Source: Mycobacterium sp. 852013-50091_SCH5140682
GTDB lineage: Bacteria > Actinomycetota > Actinomycetes > Mycobacteriales > Mycobacteriaceae
Direction: 5' to 3'
Assembly (NCBI RefSeq): GCF_001665685.1
Contig: NZ_LZTB01000104.1
Location: forward strand, 112,482 to 176,481
DNA length: 64,000 nucleotides
Shown: piece by piece, positions 26,442 through 35,660 of the stretch
Position numbering within the stretch: position 1 is the first letter of the stretch
Layout of the letters: each line of letters opens with the position of its first letter
Made by a program: the position numbers and the translations under genes
Notes under the pieces: model-generated
Databases searched by the model: none
What the model saw: the letters and a program-made list of their open reading frames with translations, nothing else
Told to the model about the DNA's origin: nothing

Positions 26442-27188
26442 ATGACCGGCTTCGTGACGGTCCGGGCCTACGCAGAGCTGAACGACTTCCTGGGATCACA
26501 GTCCCGGGGCCTGACGGTGCGCCGCCCGTGTCGGAGCCATCAGACGGTCAAGGATGTGCTGGAGGCCATGGGCATCCCGCACACCGAGGTCGACCTCATC
26601 CTCGTGAACGGGAATCCAGCGGGCTTCGAGCACCGCCCGGCCACCGGCGACCGCATCGCCGTGTACCCCATGTTCGAGGCCCTCGACATCGGGACGACGG
26701 CCCGGCTGCGGCCCGTGCCGTTGCGGGAGCCGCGGTTCGTCGTCGACGTCAACCTCGGTCGGCTGGCGCGGCTGCTCCGGCTGCTGGGTTTCGACGTGTG
26801 GTGGTCGAACGACGCTGACGATCAGACCCTCGCCGACATCAGCCTGTCCGAGCACCGCATCCTGCTGACCCGCGACCGTGGGCTGTTGAAACGTCGCGCG
26901 ATCACCCACGGCCTGTTCGTCCATTCCCAACAGGCGGAGGAGCAGACCCTCTCGGTGATCCGGCGCCTGGATTTGCAGCAGCAGCTGGCGCCGTTCACCC
27001 GGTGCGTGCGGTGCAACGGCACGCTGGCCGCGGTGCCGAAGGAGGAGGTGCTGGACCAGCTCGAGCCGCTGACCCGGCGCTACTACGACGAATTCAGTAG
27101 CTGCATCGACTGCGGGCGGATCTACTGGCGTGGTTCACATTTCGCAAAGCTGAGCGGAATCGTCGATCGGCTCGTGGGCCAACTCTGA
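26442..27188 (+). CDS. Mut7-C RNase-domain protein with N-terminal ubiquitin/ThiS-like domain
   Basis: A 248-residue two-domain protein. Residues 1-90 form a beta-grasp domain (VTVRAYAELNDFL to ATGDRIAVYPMFEALDI). Residues 97-245 are a Mut7-C PIN-like domain: FVVDVNLGRLARLLRLLGFD, ILLTRDRGLLKRR, then two zinc-binding pairs CVRCNG and CIDCGR. The same fusion is widespread in bacteria and is predicted to be an RNase, with the beta-grasp part perhaps recruiting a partner. Acidic residues of the PIN core are intact. Confidence 0.88.
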   Translation: MTGFVTVRAYAELNDFLGSQSRGLTVRRPCRSHQTVKDVLEAMGIPHTEVDLILVNGNPAGFEHRPATGDRIAVYPMFEALDIGTTARLRPVPLREPRFVVDVNLGRLARLLRLLGFDVWWSNDADDQTLADISLSEHRILLTRDRGLLKRRAITHGLFVHSQQAEEQTLSVIRRLDLQQQLAPFTRCVRCNGTLAAVPKEEVLDQLEPLTRRYYDEFSSCIDCGRIYWRGSHFAKLSGIVDRLVGQL

Positions 27189-27325
27189 CTCAAAGCTCCC
27201 AGCTGTATCAGGTGTCTCAGGAGTCACCAATTGTGGTGGCGAAAGTCGGTCAGGCGGCGCGGCGGCACACGGCTGCCATCGGAAATCATTAGTCTGGCCC
27301 GGACTGAGTGGAAAGTGACACGGTC

Positions 27326-30300
27326 ATGTTGGTTCTGCACGGATTCTGGTCCTCCGGTGGCCTGTGCCTGTGGGGCGAGGACTCCGCGCGACCGGTCAAG
27401 AGTGCGAGCCAGGCTCTGCGGGCAGCGCGGCCGCACCCGTTCGCGGCGTCGACCGACGTGGTCGCCGCGGTTCATGCCGGCAAGCCCGGAAGTGCCGTGC
27501 TGCTGTTGCCGTCGCTGCGCAGCGCGCCGCTGGACTCGCCGAGTCTGCTCCGCATCACACCGCGGCCACCAGCCCGCAGCGAACCCGCGCTGCTGCTGTG
27601 GACCGTTCCGGTGCTGTCATTCTCGGCCGCGGCGGCGTTGAGCGTGTTCGACGAGCCCGCGGACGATGTGCGCTACGGCGAGTCGGTCGGCTACTTCGCC
27701 GATGTGGCGTCCTTCGCGCACGAGTTGGTACAGCGAGGGCGACTGTTGCCGGCGCTGGGTTACGACGCGCACGGGCCGCTCGCGTTCTGGCGGCCGGTGG
27801 TGCAGGGCGCCGACATTGTGACATTGAATGCGCTGGTGGCAGCGATGCCGCCGGTTTGCCGCGCGGAGCCGGACGCGCCGGGCGCCCATGACCTGGCGAC
27901 GTCTGCGCTGCAGGCATTCGTGGATGCGGCCGGACGTGCGGTGATGCCCGTGGCCGACGATCTGCTTCCTCCGCGGCGGGGCCGCCGTCCGAAACGGCTC
28001 CCGCCGGAGGAAGCCTGGTTGACGGCATTGACAGCGCCGGACGGCAGGGTCGACGCCGATCCGGATGAGCTAGACGCACTGGCCGACGCGTTGGCGCCGT
28101 GGAACGAATTCGGCGTCGACGAGCCAGGCCCGGCGCGGGCGACCTTTCGGCTCACCGAGCTCCAGGCGGATGAACCGGCCTGGCGGCTGGAGTTCCTGCT
28201 GCAATCGGTCGCCGATCCGAGCCTGCTGGTTCCCGCTGAGCAAACCTGGGACGACGGCGGCGGGTTGCGCCGTTGGCTGGATCGTCCCGAGGAGCTGCTG
28301 CTCGGTGAACTCGGACGCGCCGTACGGATCTACCCCGAGCTTGCGCCCGGGCTGCGCACAGCCCGCCCGTGCGGGATCGACTTGGACGCCGAGGGGGCAT
28401 ATCGGTTTCTCTCTACCGCCGCGCCGCTGCTCGACGAGGCTGGTTTCGGGGTGTTGCTGCCGTCGTGGTGGGACCGGCGCCGCAAGCTCGGCCTCGCGGT
28501 GTCGGCGTCCACCCCCGTCGACGGTGTGGTGGCGTCGGCTGGACGGTTCGGCCGTGAGCAATTGGTGGATTTCCGGTGGGAACTCGCTGTCGGCGACGAC
28601 ACCCTGACCGATGACGAGATCGCGGCGCTCGCCCAGACCAAGGCTCCACTGGTCCGGCTGCGGGGTCAGTGGGTCGCGGTGGATCCTGAACAGCTGCGCC
28701 GCGGGTTGGAATTCCTTGAACGCAACCCATCGGGGCAGGCCAGCACCGCTGAGATCCTGGCGTTGGCGGCCGCCCATCCCGAGGACGCGGACACCCCACT
28801 GGAGGTCACCGCGGTACGTGCCGATGGCTGGCTCGGCGATCTGCTCAACGGCGCTGCAGCACAATCACTTTCACCGGTGGAGCCGGCACCGGACTTTGCA
28901 GCGACGTTGCGGCCCTACCAGCAGCGCGGGCTGTCCTGGCTGGCCTTCCTGTCGTCGTTGGGTCTGGGCAGCTGTCTGGCCGACGACATGGGCTTGGGTA
29001 AGACCGTGCAGTTGCTAGCTCTGGAATCCGCGCAGCGTCACGAGCAGCCCGATACCGTGCCCACGCTGTTGCTGTGCCCCATGTCGCTGGTCGGCAACTG
29101 GCAGCGCGAGGCCGCGAAATTCGCTCCAGGTCTTCGGGTTTACGCCCACCACGGGACGGGCCGGTTGCGCGACGACGCGCTGCGCGCGTATTTGGACGAT
29201 GTCGACCTGGTGGTCACCACCTACGGCACCGCCACCCGCGACATCGACGAACTCGCCTCGTACCGGTGGAACCGGGTCGTGCTCGACGAGGCACAGGCGG
29301 TCAAGAACAGCCTGTCCCGCGGCGCCAAGGCGGTGCGGCGCCTTGACGCCGATCACCGGGTGGCGCTGACCGGCACCCCGGTGGAGAACCGGTTGGCCGA
29401 ATTGTGGTCCATCATGGACTTTCTCAACCCGGGGCTGCTCGGCTCCTCGGAGCGATTTCGGGCCCGGTATGCCGTTCCGGTCGAGAAATACGGTCACACC
29501 GAGCCGGCCGAGCGGCTGCGCAAGATCACCCGCCCGTACATCCTGCGGCGGCTCAAGACCGACCCGACGATCATCGACGATCTGCCCGACAAGATCGAAG
29601 TCAAGCAGTACTGCCGGCTCACCACCGAGCAGGCGTCGCTGTATCAATCCATCGTCGACGAGATGATGGAGAAGATCGAGACCACCGACGGAATCGCGCG
29701 GCGCGGCAACGTCCTTGCCGCCATGACCAAGCTCAAGCAGGTATGCAACCATCCCGCACAACTGCTGCACGACCGCTCGTCGATCGGTTCCCGCTCGGGC
29801 AAGGTGATTCGGCTCGAAGAGGTGCTGGAAGAGATTCTCGCCGAAGGCGATCGGGTGTTGTGCTTCACCCAGTTCACCGAGTTCGCCGAGATGCTGGTGC
29901 CGCATCTGGCTGCGCGGTTCGGTCAGGATGTGGCCTACCTGCACGGCGGCACGCCGAAGAAACGCCGCGACGAGATGGTCACGCGCTTTCAGGCCGGCGA
30001 CGGTCCGTCCATCTTTCTCCTGTCGCTGAAGGCAGGCGGTACCGGGCTCAATCTGACCGCCGCCAACCATGTTGTGCACCTTGACCGTTGGTGGAACCCC
30101 GCGGTCGAGAACCAGGCCACCGACCGGGCATTCCGGATCGGCCAGAAGCGCTCGGTGCAGGTTCGCAAGTTCATCTGCACCGGCACGCTGGAAGAGAAGA
30201 TCGACGACATGATCGAGGAGAAGAAGGCGCTGGCCGACCTGGTGGTCGGCGACGGCGAAGGGTGGCTGACCGAACTGTCCACCGGCGATCTGCGCACGCT

Positions 30301-30334
30301 GTTCACCCTGTCGGAAGGGGCTGTCGGTGAGTAA
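27326..30334 (+). CDS. SNF2-family DEAD/DEAH-box helicase
   Basis: A 1002-residue SWI2/SNF2 ATPase. ATG 27326 (MLVLHGFW) is preferred over GTG 27308 because related proteins begin this way. About 550 N-terminal residues form the actinobacterial SNF2-associated region. The helicase core follows, with Walker A DDMGLGKT, Walker B LDEAQAVKN, SATs-like ALTGTPVENR, and C-terminal motifs LSLKAGGTGLNL and TDRAFRIGQ. It probably remodels DNA-protein complexes during repair or transcription. The next gene, a SWIM-finger protein, overlaps by eight bases; the pair is conserved in actinobacteria. Confidence 0.92.
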   Translation: MLVLHGFWSSGGLCLWGEDSARPVKSASQALRAARPHPFAASTDVVAAVHAGKPGSAVLLLPSLRSAPLDSPSLLRITPRPPARSEPALLLWTVPVLSFSAAAALSVFDEPADDVRYGESVGYFADVASFAHELVQRGRLLPALGYDAHGPLAFWRPVVQGADIVTLNALVAAMPPVCRAEPDAPGAHDLATSALQAFVDAAGRAVMPVADDLLPPRRGRRPKRLPPEEAWLTALTAPDGRVDADPDELDALADALAPWNEFGVDEPGPARATFRLTELQADEPAWRLEFLLQSVADPSLLVPAEQTWDDGGGLRRWLDRPEELLLGELGRAVRIYPELAPGLRTARPCGIDLDAEGAYRFLSTAAPLLDEAGFGVLLPSWWDRRRKLGLAVSASTPVDGVVASAGRFGREQLVDFRWELAVGDDTLTDDEIAALAQTKAPLVRLRGQWVAVDPEQLRRGLEFLERNPSGQASTAEILALAAAHPEDADTPLEVTAVRADGWLGDLLNGAAAQSLSPVEPAPDFAATLRPYQQRGLSWLAFLSSLGLGSCLADDMGLGKTVQLLALESAQRHEQPDTVPTLLLCPMSLVGNWQREAAKFAPGLRVYAHHGTGRLRDDALRAYLDDVDLVVTTYGTATRDIDELASYRWNRVVLDEAQAVKNSLSRGAKAVRRLDADHRVALTGTPVENRLAELWSIMDFLNPGLLGSSERFRARYAVPVEKYGHTEPAERLRKITRPYILRRLKTDPTIIDDLPDKIEVKQYCRLTTEQASLYQSIVDEMMEKIETTDGIARRGNVLAAMTKLKQVCNHPAQLLHDRSSIGSRSGKVIRLEEVLEEILAEGDRVLCFTQFTEFAEMLVPHLAARFGQDVAYLHGGTPKKRRDEMVTRFQAGDGPSIFLLSLKAGGTGLNLTAANHVVHLDRWWNPAVENQATDRAFRIGQKRSVQVRKFICTGTLEEKIDDMIEEKKALADLVVGDGEGWLTELSTGDLRTLFTLSEGAVGE

Positions 30335-31139
30335 CAACTGGTATCCGGCGTCGCGGCCGCTGGAGGTCGACGGCGGTGTCAAGGCCCGCAGCACGCGTGG
30401 TGACATCGGCCAGACCTGGTGGTCGCAGCGGTTCATCGAGGTGCTGGAGGCCATCGGTATCGGCAGCCGACTACAGCGGGGCCGCAACTATGCCCGCCGG
30501 GGACAGGTGATTTCGCTCGATGTCGGTCCCGGTCTCGTGACCGCGCAGGTACAGGGGAGCCGGGTCCGACCCTATCGAGTACGGATCGGCATTGCCGCCT
30601 TCGGGAAGAGTGAGTGGGCGCAGGTAGAGGGCGTATTGGCTGAAAATGCCTGGTATGCCGCCTCTTTGCTGTCCAATGAGATGCCGTCGGATATCGAGGA
30701 CGTGTTCGGCTCGGCGGGATTATCTCTGTTTCCCAACGAAATCCGGGAGTTGTCGCTGGACTGTTCGTGCCCGGATATCGCCGTGCCGTGCAAGCATCTC
30801 GCCGCGACGTTTTACCTGCTAGCGGAGGCGTTCGACGAGGATCCGTTCGAGATCTTGGCATGGCGGGGCCGCCACCGTGAGGAGCTGCTGGAAAATCTGG
30901 CCGCCGCCCGGTCCGCAAGCCCGGCCGCCGACCGGTCCGAGCCGACGGGGCTACAGCTTTCCGATTGTCTTGGCTCATTTTTCGTGCGGCAGGCCGACGT
31001 GCGGGTGTCGAGTCCGCCGAAGACGTCGCCGACAGCCCTGCTGGACCAGCTGCCCGAGATTCCGGTCGTTGTGCGCGGACGGGGGCTGGCGGAGATCCTG
31101 CGCCCGGCGTATGCCCGGGTTGGTGCCGACGCGTCCTGA
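30327..31139 (+). CDS. SWIM zinc-finger protein partner of SNF2 helicase
   Basis: A 270-residue protein with a SWIM finger near residues 148-160 (CSCPDIAVPCKH, giving CxC...CxH). N-terminal GDIGQTWWSQRFIEVLE and GRNYARRGQV are typical of SWIM proteins encoded beside actinobacterial SNF2 helicases. Its GTG start overlaps the helicase stop, showing coupling. SWIM fingers bind DNA or protein, so it may target the helicase. Confidence 0.88.
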   Translation: MSNNWYPASRPLEVDGGVKARSTRGDIGQTWWSQRFIEVLEAIGIGSRLQRGRNYARRGQVISLDVGPGLVTAQVQGSRVRPYRVRIGIAAFGKSEWAQVEGVLAENAWYAASLLSNEMPSDIEDVFGSAGLSLFPNEIRELSLDCSCPDIAVPCKHLAATFYLLAEAFDEDPFEILAWRGRHREELLENLAAARSASPAADRSEPTGLQLSDCLGSFFVRQADVRVSSPPKTSPTALLDQLPEIPVVVRGRGLAEILRPAYARVGADAS

Positions 31140-31264
31140 CCTCGTCAGGTGTTGGGCCTCGCCCGCCGGCCGATCCGGCCGTTGCGTCGACGATGCGATC
31201 CGCGTGCAGTCTGGGTGATTGCTGTCGGCGATCGTCAAGATTCTTGACGGTCCTCCCCAAGAAG

Positions 31265-31682
31265 CTAAGACCTGATCTGGAGCCGATCGATCGGCTGGCC
31301 AGTGATCTGTGCGATAAGTTCAAAATCCTTGTCCAGGGCCAACACTGTGAGCCCCGACGTCTCGGCGACCGCAGCGACCAGGAGATCGGGAATCGACGGC
31401 GACCGGTGTTGCCCGCGATCAGCGAGCGCGAGTTGGACCTCGATGGCCCGGCCTTCTGCCGCCGGAGTCACGTATTCGACTGGCATGAGCGCCAACGGTG
31501 GGGAGGTCGGCTCGGAGCGGGCCTGGTGTGCGGTTCGAAACGAGTAGCCGGTCTCAAGCCGCGTGACGGTGCTGATGCGCACGAGGCCCCGCCTGATGCG
31601 GTCGATCCATTTGTTCGACGTCGCTCGAGTCGGCGAGACGGGTGTATGCGGACTTGTCGATCAGCCAGGTAGTTACCGCCAC
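31265..31682 (-). pseudogene. vapC: vapC PIN-domain toxin gene disrupted by a one-base insertion
   Basis: Translation from GTG 31682 gives VAVTTWLIDKSAYTRLADSSDVEQ with the first PIN aspartate, then leaves the family frame. From 31609 the next frame gives WIDRIRRGLVRISTVTRLETGYSF and later SIPDLLVAAVAE and VLALDKDFE, the rest of a VapC toxin. A single extra base in the run at 31610-31612 (AAA on the coding strand) explains the break. The start overlaps the end of vapB, as in intact vapBC operons. VapC toxins are Mg-dependent RNases; here the full toxin should not be made unless the shift is a sequence error or is corrected by slippage. Confidence 0.85.
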
Positions 31683-31909
31683 GCATTCTCCATCACTTGG
31701 CGTTTATCGAGGTCTTTCGCCGCATCTGCTGCGCGGCGCAGATCCACGAGCGTGATATCCGCGTCGCTTCCCGATTGGGACCGTTCGGTTTCAAACCTCC
31801 TCCGCAGAAACTCGTTTCGAGACAGCCCCGCTGCGGCTGCATCGGCATCGATACGTGCGACTGCCGACTCGGACAATCCTCTGATCAGCACATCGGGCAC
31901 ACCGACCAC
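31673..31909 (-). CDS. vapB: VapB-family antitoxin
   Basis: A 78-residue ribbon-helix-helix-like antitoxin: PDVLIRGLSESAVARIDADAAAAGLSRNEFLRRR is typical of mycobacterial VapB proteins that use an N-terminal DNA-binding domain and a C-terminal toxin-binding tail (DLRRAADAAKDL). It would repress its own operon and neutralise VapC. Its partner gene, which it overlaps, is frameshifted, so the antitoxin may now be a relic. Confidence 0.85.
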   Translation of the reverse strand: MVGVPDVLIRGLSESAVARIDADAAAAGLSRNEFLRRRFETERSQSGSDADITLVDLRRAADAAKDLDKRQVMENAWR

Positions 31910-31947
31910 CTCCTGATATCAATGTTGTCACCGCCGTGGCGGTTCGT

Positions 31948-33231
31948 TCAGCCCAGCGGCGGCAGCGGGTAGATGATCGGCGCCTGAGCGGATTCCGGCG
32001 GCGCGATCGCCTTGACCTGCCCGCCCTGGATCTGCACCAGCATCGGGTTGAGGGCGGTGTTGTTGTGGAAGTGGTCGCCCTCGGTGGCGAACTTGATCGG
32101 CCCGTAGAAGCTCTGCAGATCGGTGCCCGCGATCAGGTCGTTGAGCTTGCCACGGGCGTCCTCCGACAGCGACGGCGACTCACCCAACTTCTCCACGGCG
32201 GCCTGCAGTACGCGCCCGGCCGCGCTGCATCCGGCGGCCGTGTAGTCCGGCGGTGAGCCGTACTTCTGCTCGAAGGCCTTCGCGTAGTCACCGGCCGAGC
32301 CGAACAGGTCATCTTTGAACGTTGCCGTGGGCAGCCACACCGAGATGCCCATCACGCCGTCGGCTTGGCGGCCAAGCGCTTTCGCGAACGAGGCATCGGT
32401 GATGCCGTAGTGCTCGATGATCGCCTTGGGGGTGTAGCCCGTCGCCGCCATGGCCTTGACGAAGTCGACCAGCAGCACATCGTGGCCGCCGACCGCCACG
32501 ATGTCGGGCTTCTGCGCGGCGACCACCTGCGCGACGGGCGCCAGGTCGGCGTTCGGCGGGAACAGCGAGAAATGCAGCACGTTGAGTTTCGCCGCCTCGG
32601 CGCCCGAGCGGAAGCCGTTGGCGGTGTCGCTGGAGAACGGTTCGTTGGCGCCGACGACGGCTGCGCTGACCGGCTTGGGATTCGCGGTGTCCACGATCGA
32701 CTGGATCGAGCGGGCCGCCGTCAGATCGACAGCAGGGATGACGCCAAAGGTAAACGCGGGCTGCTTCTTCCAGATGTTGGGAGACTCCGCCGAGCCCGCG
32801 ATACAGGGGACCTTGTACTTGGCGCAGATCGGGTCCATCGCGAGCTGCACGCCGCTGGTGTACGCGCCGAAGACGGCGTTGACGCCGTCCTGGGTGATCA
32901 ACCGCGATGCCGAGTCGGCACCGGTGGCCGGATCGCTCTTACAGTCCTGGACGATCAAGTCGACCTTGTACTTCTTGTCGCCGATCGCCAGGCCGCCTTT
33001 ACTGTTCACCGTGTCGGCCCAGAATTGGTAGCCGCGCTGGGCGATCTGGCCACCGGTCGCGGATTCCCCGGAGAGTTCGAGGACGGCGCCGACCTTGAAC
33101 GTGTCCGATGTTCCACCGCCGCCGCCCTTTTCACCGCCGCATGCGGCGAGCACGCTCGGGCCGACCACCACGCCGCCTGCGACGAGGCCGGCCCGGGTCA
33201 GGAAGACTCGACGGTTGATGTTGTGGGACAT
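31948..33231 (-). CDS. Branched-chain-amino-acid-type ABC transporter substrate-binding lipoprotein
   Basis: A 427-residue periplasmic-binding protein of the LivJ/amide type. The N-terminus NRRVFLTRAGLVAGG carries twin arginines followed by a hydrophobic stretch and lipobox LAAC, indicating Tat-exported lipoprotein. A glycine-rich linker (GGEKGGGGG) precedes the binding domain starting VGAVLELSG. It is the last gene of the operon 36532 to 31948, 14 bases downstream of the LivF gene, and delivers ligand to that transporter. The ligand may be an amino acid, amide, urea or other small molecule. Confidence 0.9.
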   Translation of the reverse strand: MSHNINRRVFLTRAGLVAGGVVVGPSVLAACGGEKGGGGGTSDTFKVGAVLELSGESATGGQIAQRGYQFWADTVNSKGGLAIGDKKYKVDLIVQDCKSDPATGADSASRLITQDGVNAVFGAYTSGVQLAMDPICAKYKVPCIAGSAESPNIWKKQPAFTFGVIPAVDLTAARSIQSIVDTANPKPVSAAVVGANEPFSSDTANGFRSGAEAAKLNVLHFSLFPPNADLAPVAQVVAAQKPDIVAVGGHDVLLVDFVKAMAATGYTPKAIIEHYGITDASFAKALGRQADGVMGISVWLPTATFKDDLFGSAGDYAKAFEQKYGSPPDYTAAGCSAAGRVLQAAVEKLGESPSLSEDARGKLNDLIAGTDLQSFYGPIKFATEGDHFHNNTALNPMLVQIQGGQVKAIAPPESAQAPIIYPLPPLG

Positions 33232-33245
33232 GGTGATTCCTCTCT

Positions 33246-33959
33246 TCAGCGGCCCCCCAGGTAGAGGTGCATGAGTTCGCGATCGTCCTTCACGTCGGCG
33301 GGCGTGCCCTCGAAGCGATTGCGTCCCGCCACCAGGACGTACATCCGGTCGGCCACGCGCATGGCTTCGCGGATGTTCTGCTCGATCATGATCACGCCGA
33401 CCCCGCGGTGCGACAGCTCGGCCGCGCGGGCCAGCACGTCACCGACGAGCTTGGGGGACAGGCCTGCTGACGGTTCGTCGAAGAGCAGGAACCGCGGGTT
33501 CAAGATGAGCGCCCGCGCGATCGACAGGATCATCTGCTCGCCGCCCGACAGCTGGCCTGCCGGGACGCCATAGCGCTCCCGCAGCCGGGGGAACTCCGTG
33601 AGCAGCTCGTCGATGCGCCCGTCGAGCTGCTTGCGGGAGCGGATCGTGTAGCCGCCGATGCGCAGGTTGTCCCGTACCGACAGATGAGGGAACACGCCGC
33701 CGCCCTGCGGCATCATCGCCAACCCGCGCCCGAGCGTGCGGTGCGACGGCAGATGCGTGATGTCGTCGTCGTCGATGGCGACCCGGCCGGCCCACGGGTC
33801 GATCACGCCGACCATCGCCTTGAGCAGCGTGCTCTTGCCGCAGCCGTTCGGGCCGAAGATGCAGGTGACCTCGCCGGTGCGCGCCGTCAGCGACACCTCG
33901 TGCAGGATCTGCACGGCGCCGTAGCCGGCGTCGAGGTTCTCGACGGTAATCTCACTCAC
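33246..33959 (-). CDS. livF: ABC transporter ATPase, LivF-like
   Basis: A 237-residue ATP-binding subunit. Start GTG 33959 (VSEITVENL) overlaps the livG stop by eight bases. Walker A GPNGCGKST, Q-loop MMPQGGG, signature LSGGEQ and Walker B FLLFDEPSAGL are all present. It energises the LivHM permease on the cytosolic face, paired with the LivG ATPase. Confidence 0.9.
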   Translation of the reverse strand: MSEITVENLDAGYGAVQILHEVSLTARTGEVTCIFGPNGCGKSTLLKAMVGVIDPWAGRVAIDDDDITHLPSHRTLGRGLAMMPQGGGVFPHLSVRDNLRIGGYTIRSRKQLDGRIDELLTEFPRLRERYGVPAGQLSGGEQMILSIARALILNPRFLLFDEPSAGLSPKLVGDVLARAAELSHRGVGVIMIEQNIREAMRVADRMYVLVAGRNRFEGTPADVKDDRELMHLYLGGR

Positions 33960-34668
33960 TCGTCGGCACCCCCAGATACGCCTCCATGACGTGCGGGTCG
34001 TGCGAGATCTCGTCAAAGCTGCCTTGCGCCACGATCTTTCCGGCATCCATCACCAGGATCCGGTCGCAGATGTCCTGCGCGAGTTCCATGTCGTGCTCGA
34101 TGATCAGGAACGTCGTACCCTCGTCGCGGAGAGCGCGGATCGCGTCGAGCATGATCTGGCGCAGCCGCGGATGCACGCCGGCGGCCACCTCGTCGAGCAG
34201 CGCGACTTTGGGTTTGCGCATCAGCACCCGGCCCATCTCCAACAGCCGCTGCTGACCACCGGAGAGGCTGCTCGCGAGATCCTCGGCGACGTGGGTGAGT
34301 TCGAGGCGATCCAGCACCGCGTCGGCGTCGGCGCGGGCGTTGTCCCAGTCGAACTGCACCGCGGCGGTCCAGAGGTTCTCCCGCACAGTCATATTCACGA
34401 ACAACGCCGGGATCTGGAACGTGCGGGCGAGCCCGGCCCGGGCGATCTTGTACGGGGCGAGCCGGGTGGTGTTCTTGCCGAACAGCGTCACGGTGCCTGC
34501 GTTGGGTTTGACGGCGCCGGTGAGCAGGTTGAACAGCGTGCTCTTGCCGCTGCCGTTGGGGCCGATGATGCCGACGATCTCCGACTGCTCCACCGCGAAC
34601 GTGACGCCGTCGACGGCCCGGATGCCGCCGAAGGCGCGGAACAGCTCGTTCACCTGCAATACGCTCAC
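33952..34668 (-). CDS. livG: ABC transporter ATPase, LivG-like
   Basis: A 238-residue ATP-binding subunit beginning at GTG 34668 (VSVLQVNELF); the frame is open upstream only in shadow of livM. Walker A GPNGSGKST, signature LSGGQQ and VALLDEVAAGVHP (Walker B with a Val in place of the usual Pro) are visible; RTFQIP is the LivG-type Q loop. The start overlaps the end of livM by four bases (GTGA). Confidence 0.9.
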   Translation of the reverse strand: MSVLQVNELFRAFGGIRAVDGVTFAVEQSEIVGIIGPNGSGKSTLFNLLTGAVKPNAGTVTLFGKNTTRLAPYKIARAGLARTFQIPALFVNMTVRENLWTAAVQFDWDNARADADAVLDRLELTHVAEDLASSLSGGQQRLLEMGRVLMRKPKVALLDEVAAGVHPRLRQIMLDAIRALRDEGTTFLIIEHDMELAQDICDRILVMDAGKIVAQGSFDEISHDPHVMEAYLGVPTSE

Positions 34669-35660
34669 GATCGGGCCTTCTGAGGTACGACGCGGCCAAG
34701 CAGCTGGCGTACCAAGCGCATTCGTCGGGCCCGGCGCACCAGGCTGACCAGGCCATCGGGCAGGAACAGCACGACGGCCATCACCAGGGCGCCGACGATG
34801 ATGATGTAGGCGGTGGTTTCGCCGTAGCTGACCCGAAGCTGTTCCTGCAGCAGGAACAACGCCGTCGCGCCGAGTGCGGGACCCCAAGCGTGGCCCAGGC
34901 CGCCGACGAGCACCATCACCACCAGCTGGTCGGTGATCAGGGTGTTCAGCACGCTGGCCGGGTTGATGAACGTGATCCAGTAGGCGTTGATACCGCCGAG
35001 CACAGCCGGGATGATTGCGCTGAGCACGAAGGCCTCGATCTTCACCAGCGTGGTGTTGATGCCCTGCGCACGGGCGGCAGTCTCGTTGTCGCGCACCGCC
35101 TTCACCTGGAAACCGAAGCGGGACCTTTCCAGCAGCAGGTAGCACACGGCGTAGGCGATCGCCGCGGCGGCCAGCATCGTGTAGAAGAAGAAGTTGTCGT
35201 CGTTTCGGATGGGTGTGGTCAGACCGGCGGAGCCGCCGGTGAACCCGAGGACCGTGGTGAGTTCGCGGACCGCCTCGGCCAGGGCCCACGTCGCGATGGC
35301 GAAGTACGCGCCCTTGAGGCGCAGCGCGGGCCACCCGACCAGTGCCGCAACGGCACCGGCGATGACGGCTGCGACCGGCAGCGTCGCCCAGAAGTTCCAA
35401 TGGTGCTGCGGCTGCATCAGGATCGCCGTGGTGTAGGCGCCGATGCCGAAGAACGCGACGTGGCCGAAGCTGATGTAGCCGGCGTAGCCGCAGATCACGT
35501 TCCAGGACAAGGCGATCCCGGCCCACAACGCGACACCCGTGGCTACGCGGATGTAGTAGGGCGAGGTCAGCATCGGCAGCAGGCACATGACCGCGACGAC
35601 GACGGCCAGCACACCCAGGTTGAGGTACGGGTTGCCCCCGGATGCCGGCCTGTTTCTCAT
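34665..35660 (-). CDS. livM: ABC transporter permease, LivM-like
   Basis: A 331-residue permease with about ten membrane segments. ATG 35660 (MRNRPAS) overlaps the livH stop. WNVICGYAGYISFGHVAFFGIGAY is the family hallmark, and RDNETAARAQGINTTLVK the cytosolic coupling loop. It forms the membrane channel with LivH. Confidence 0.9.
   Translation of the reverse strand: MRNRPASGGNPYLNLGVLAVVVAVMCLLPMLTSPYYIRVATGVALWAGIALSWNVICGYAGYISFGHVAFFGIGAYTTAILMQPQHHWNFWATLPVAAVIAGAVAALVGWPALRLKGAYFAIATWALAEAVRELTTVLGFTGGSAGLTTPIRNDDNFFFYTMLAAAAIAYAVCYLLLERSRFGFQVKAVRDNETAARAQGINTTLVKIEAFVLSAIIPAVLGGINAYWITFINPASVLNTLITDQLVVMVLVGGLGHAWGPALGATALFLLQEQLRVSYGETTAYIIIVGALVMAVVLFLPDGLVSLVRRARRMRLVRQLLGRVVPQKARS

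Noticed and set aside
31233..31249. CGTCAAGA-T-TCTTGACG palindrome as a regulatory site
   Set aside because: It lies between the 3' ends of two convergent genes, so a weak terminator or chance is likelier than an operator. Too little evidence to annotate.
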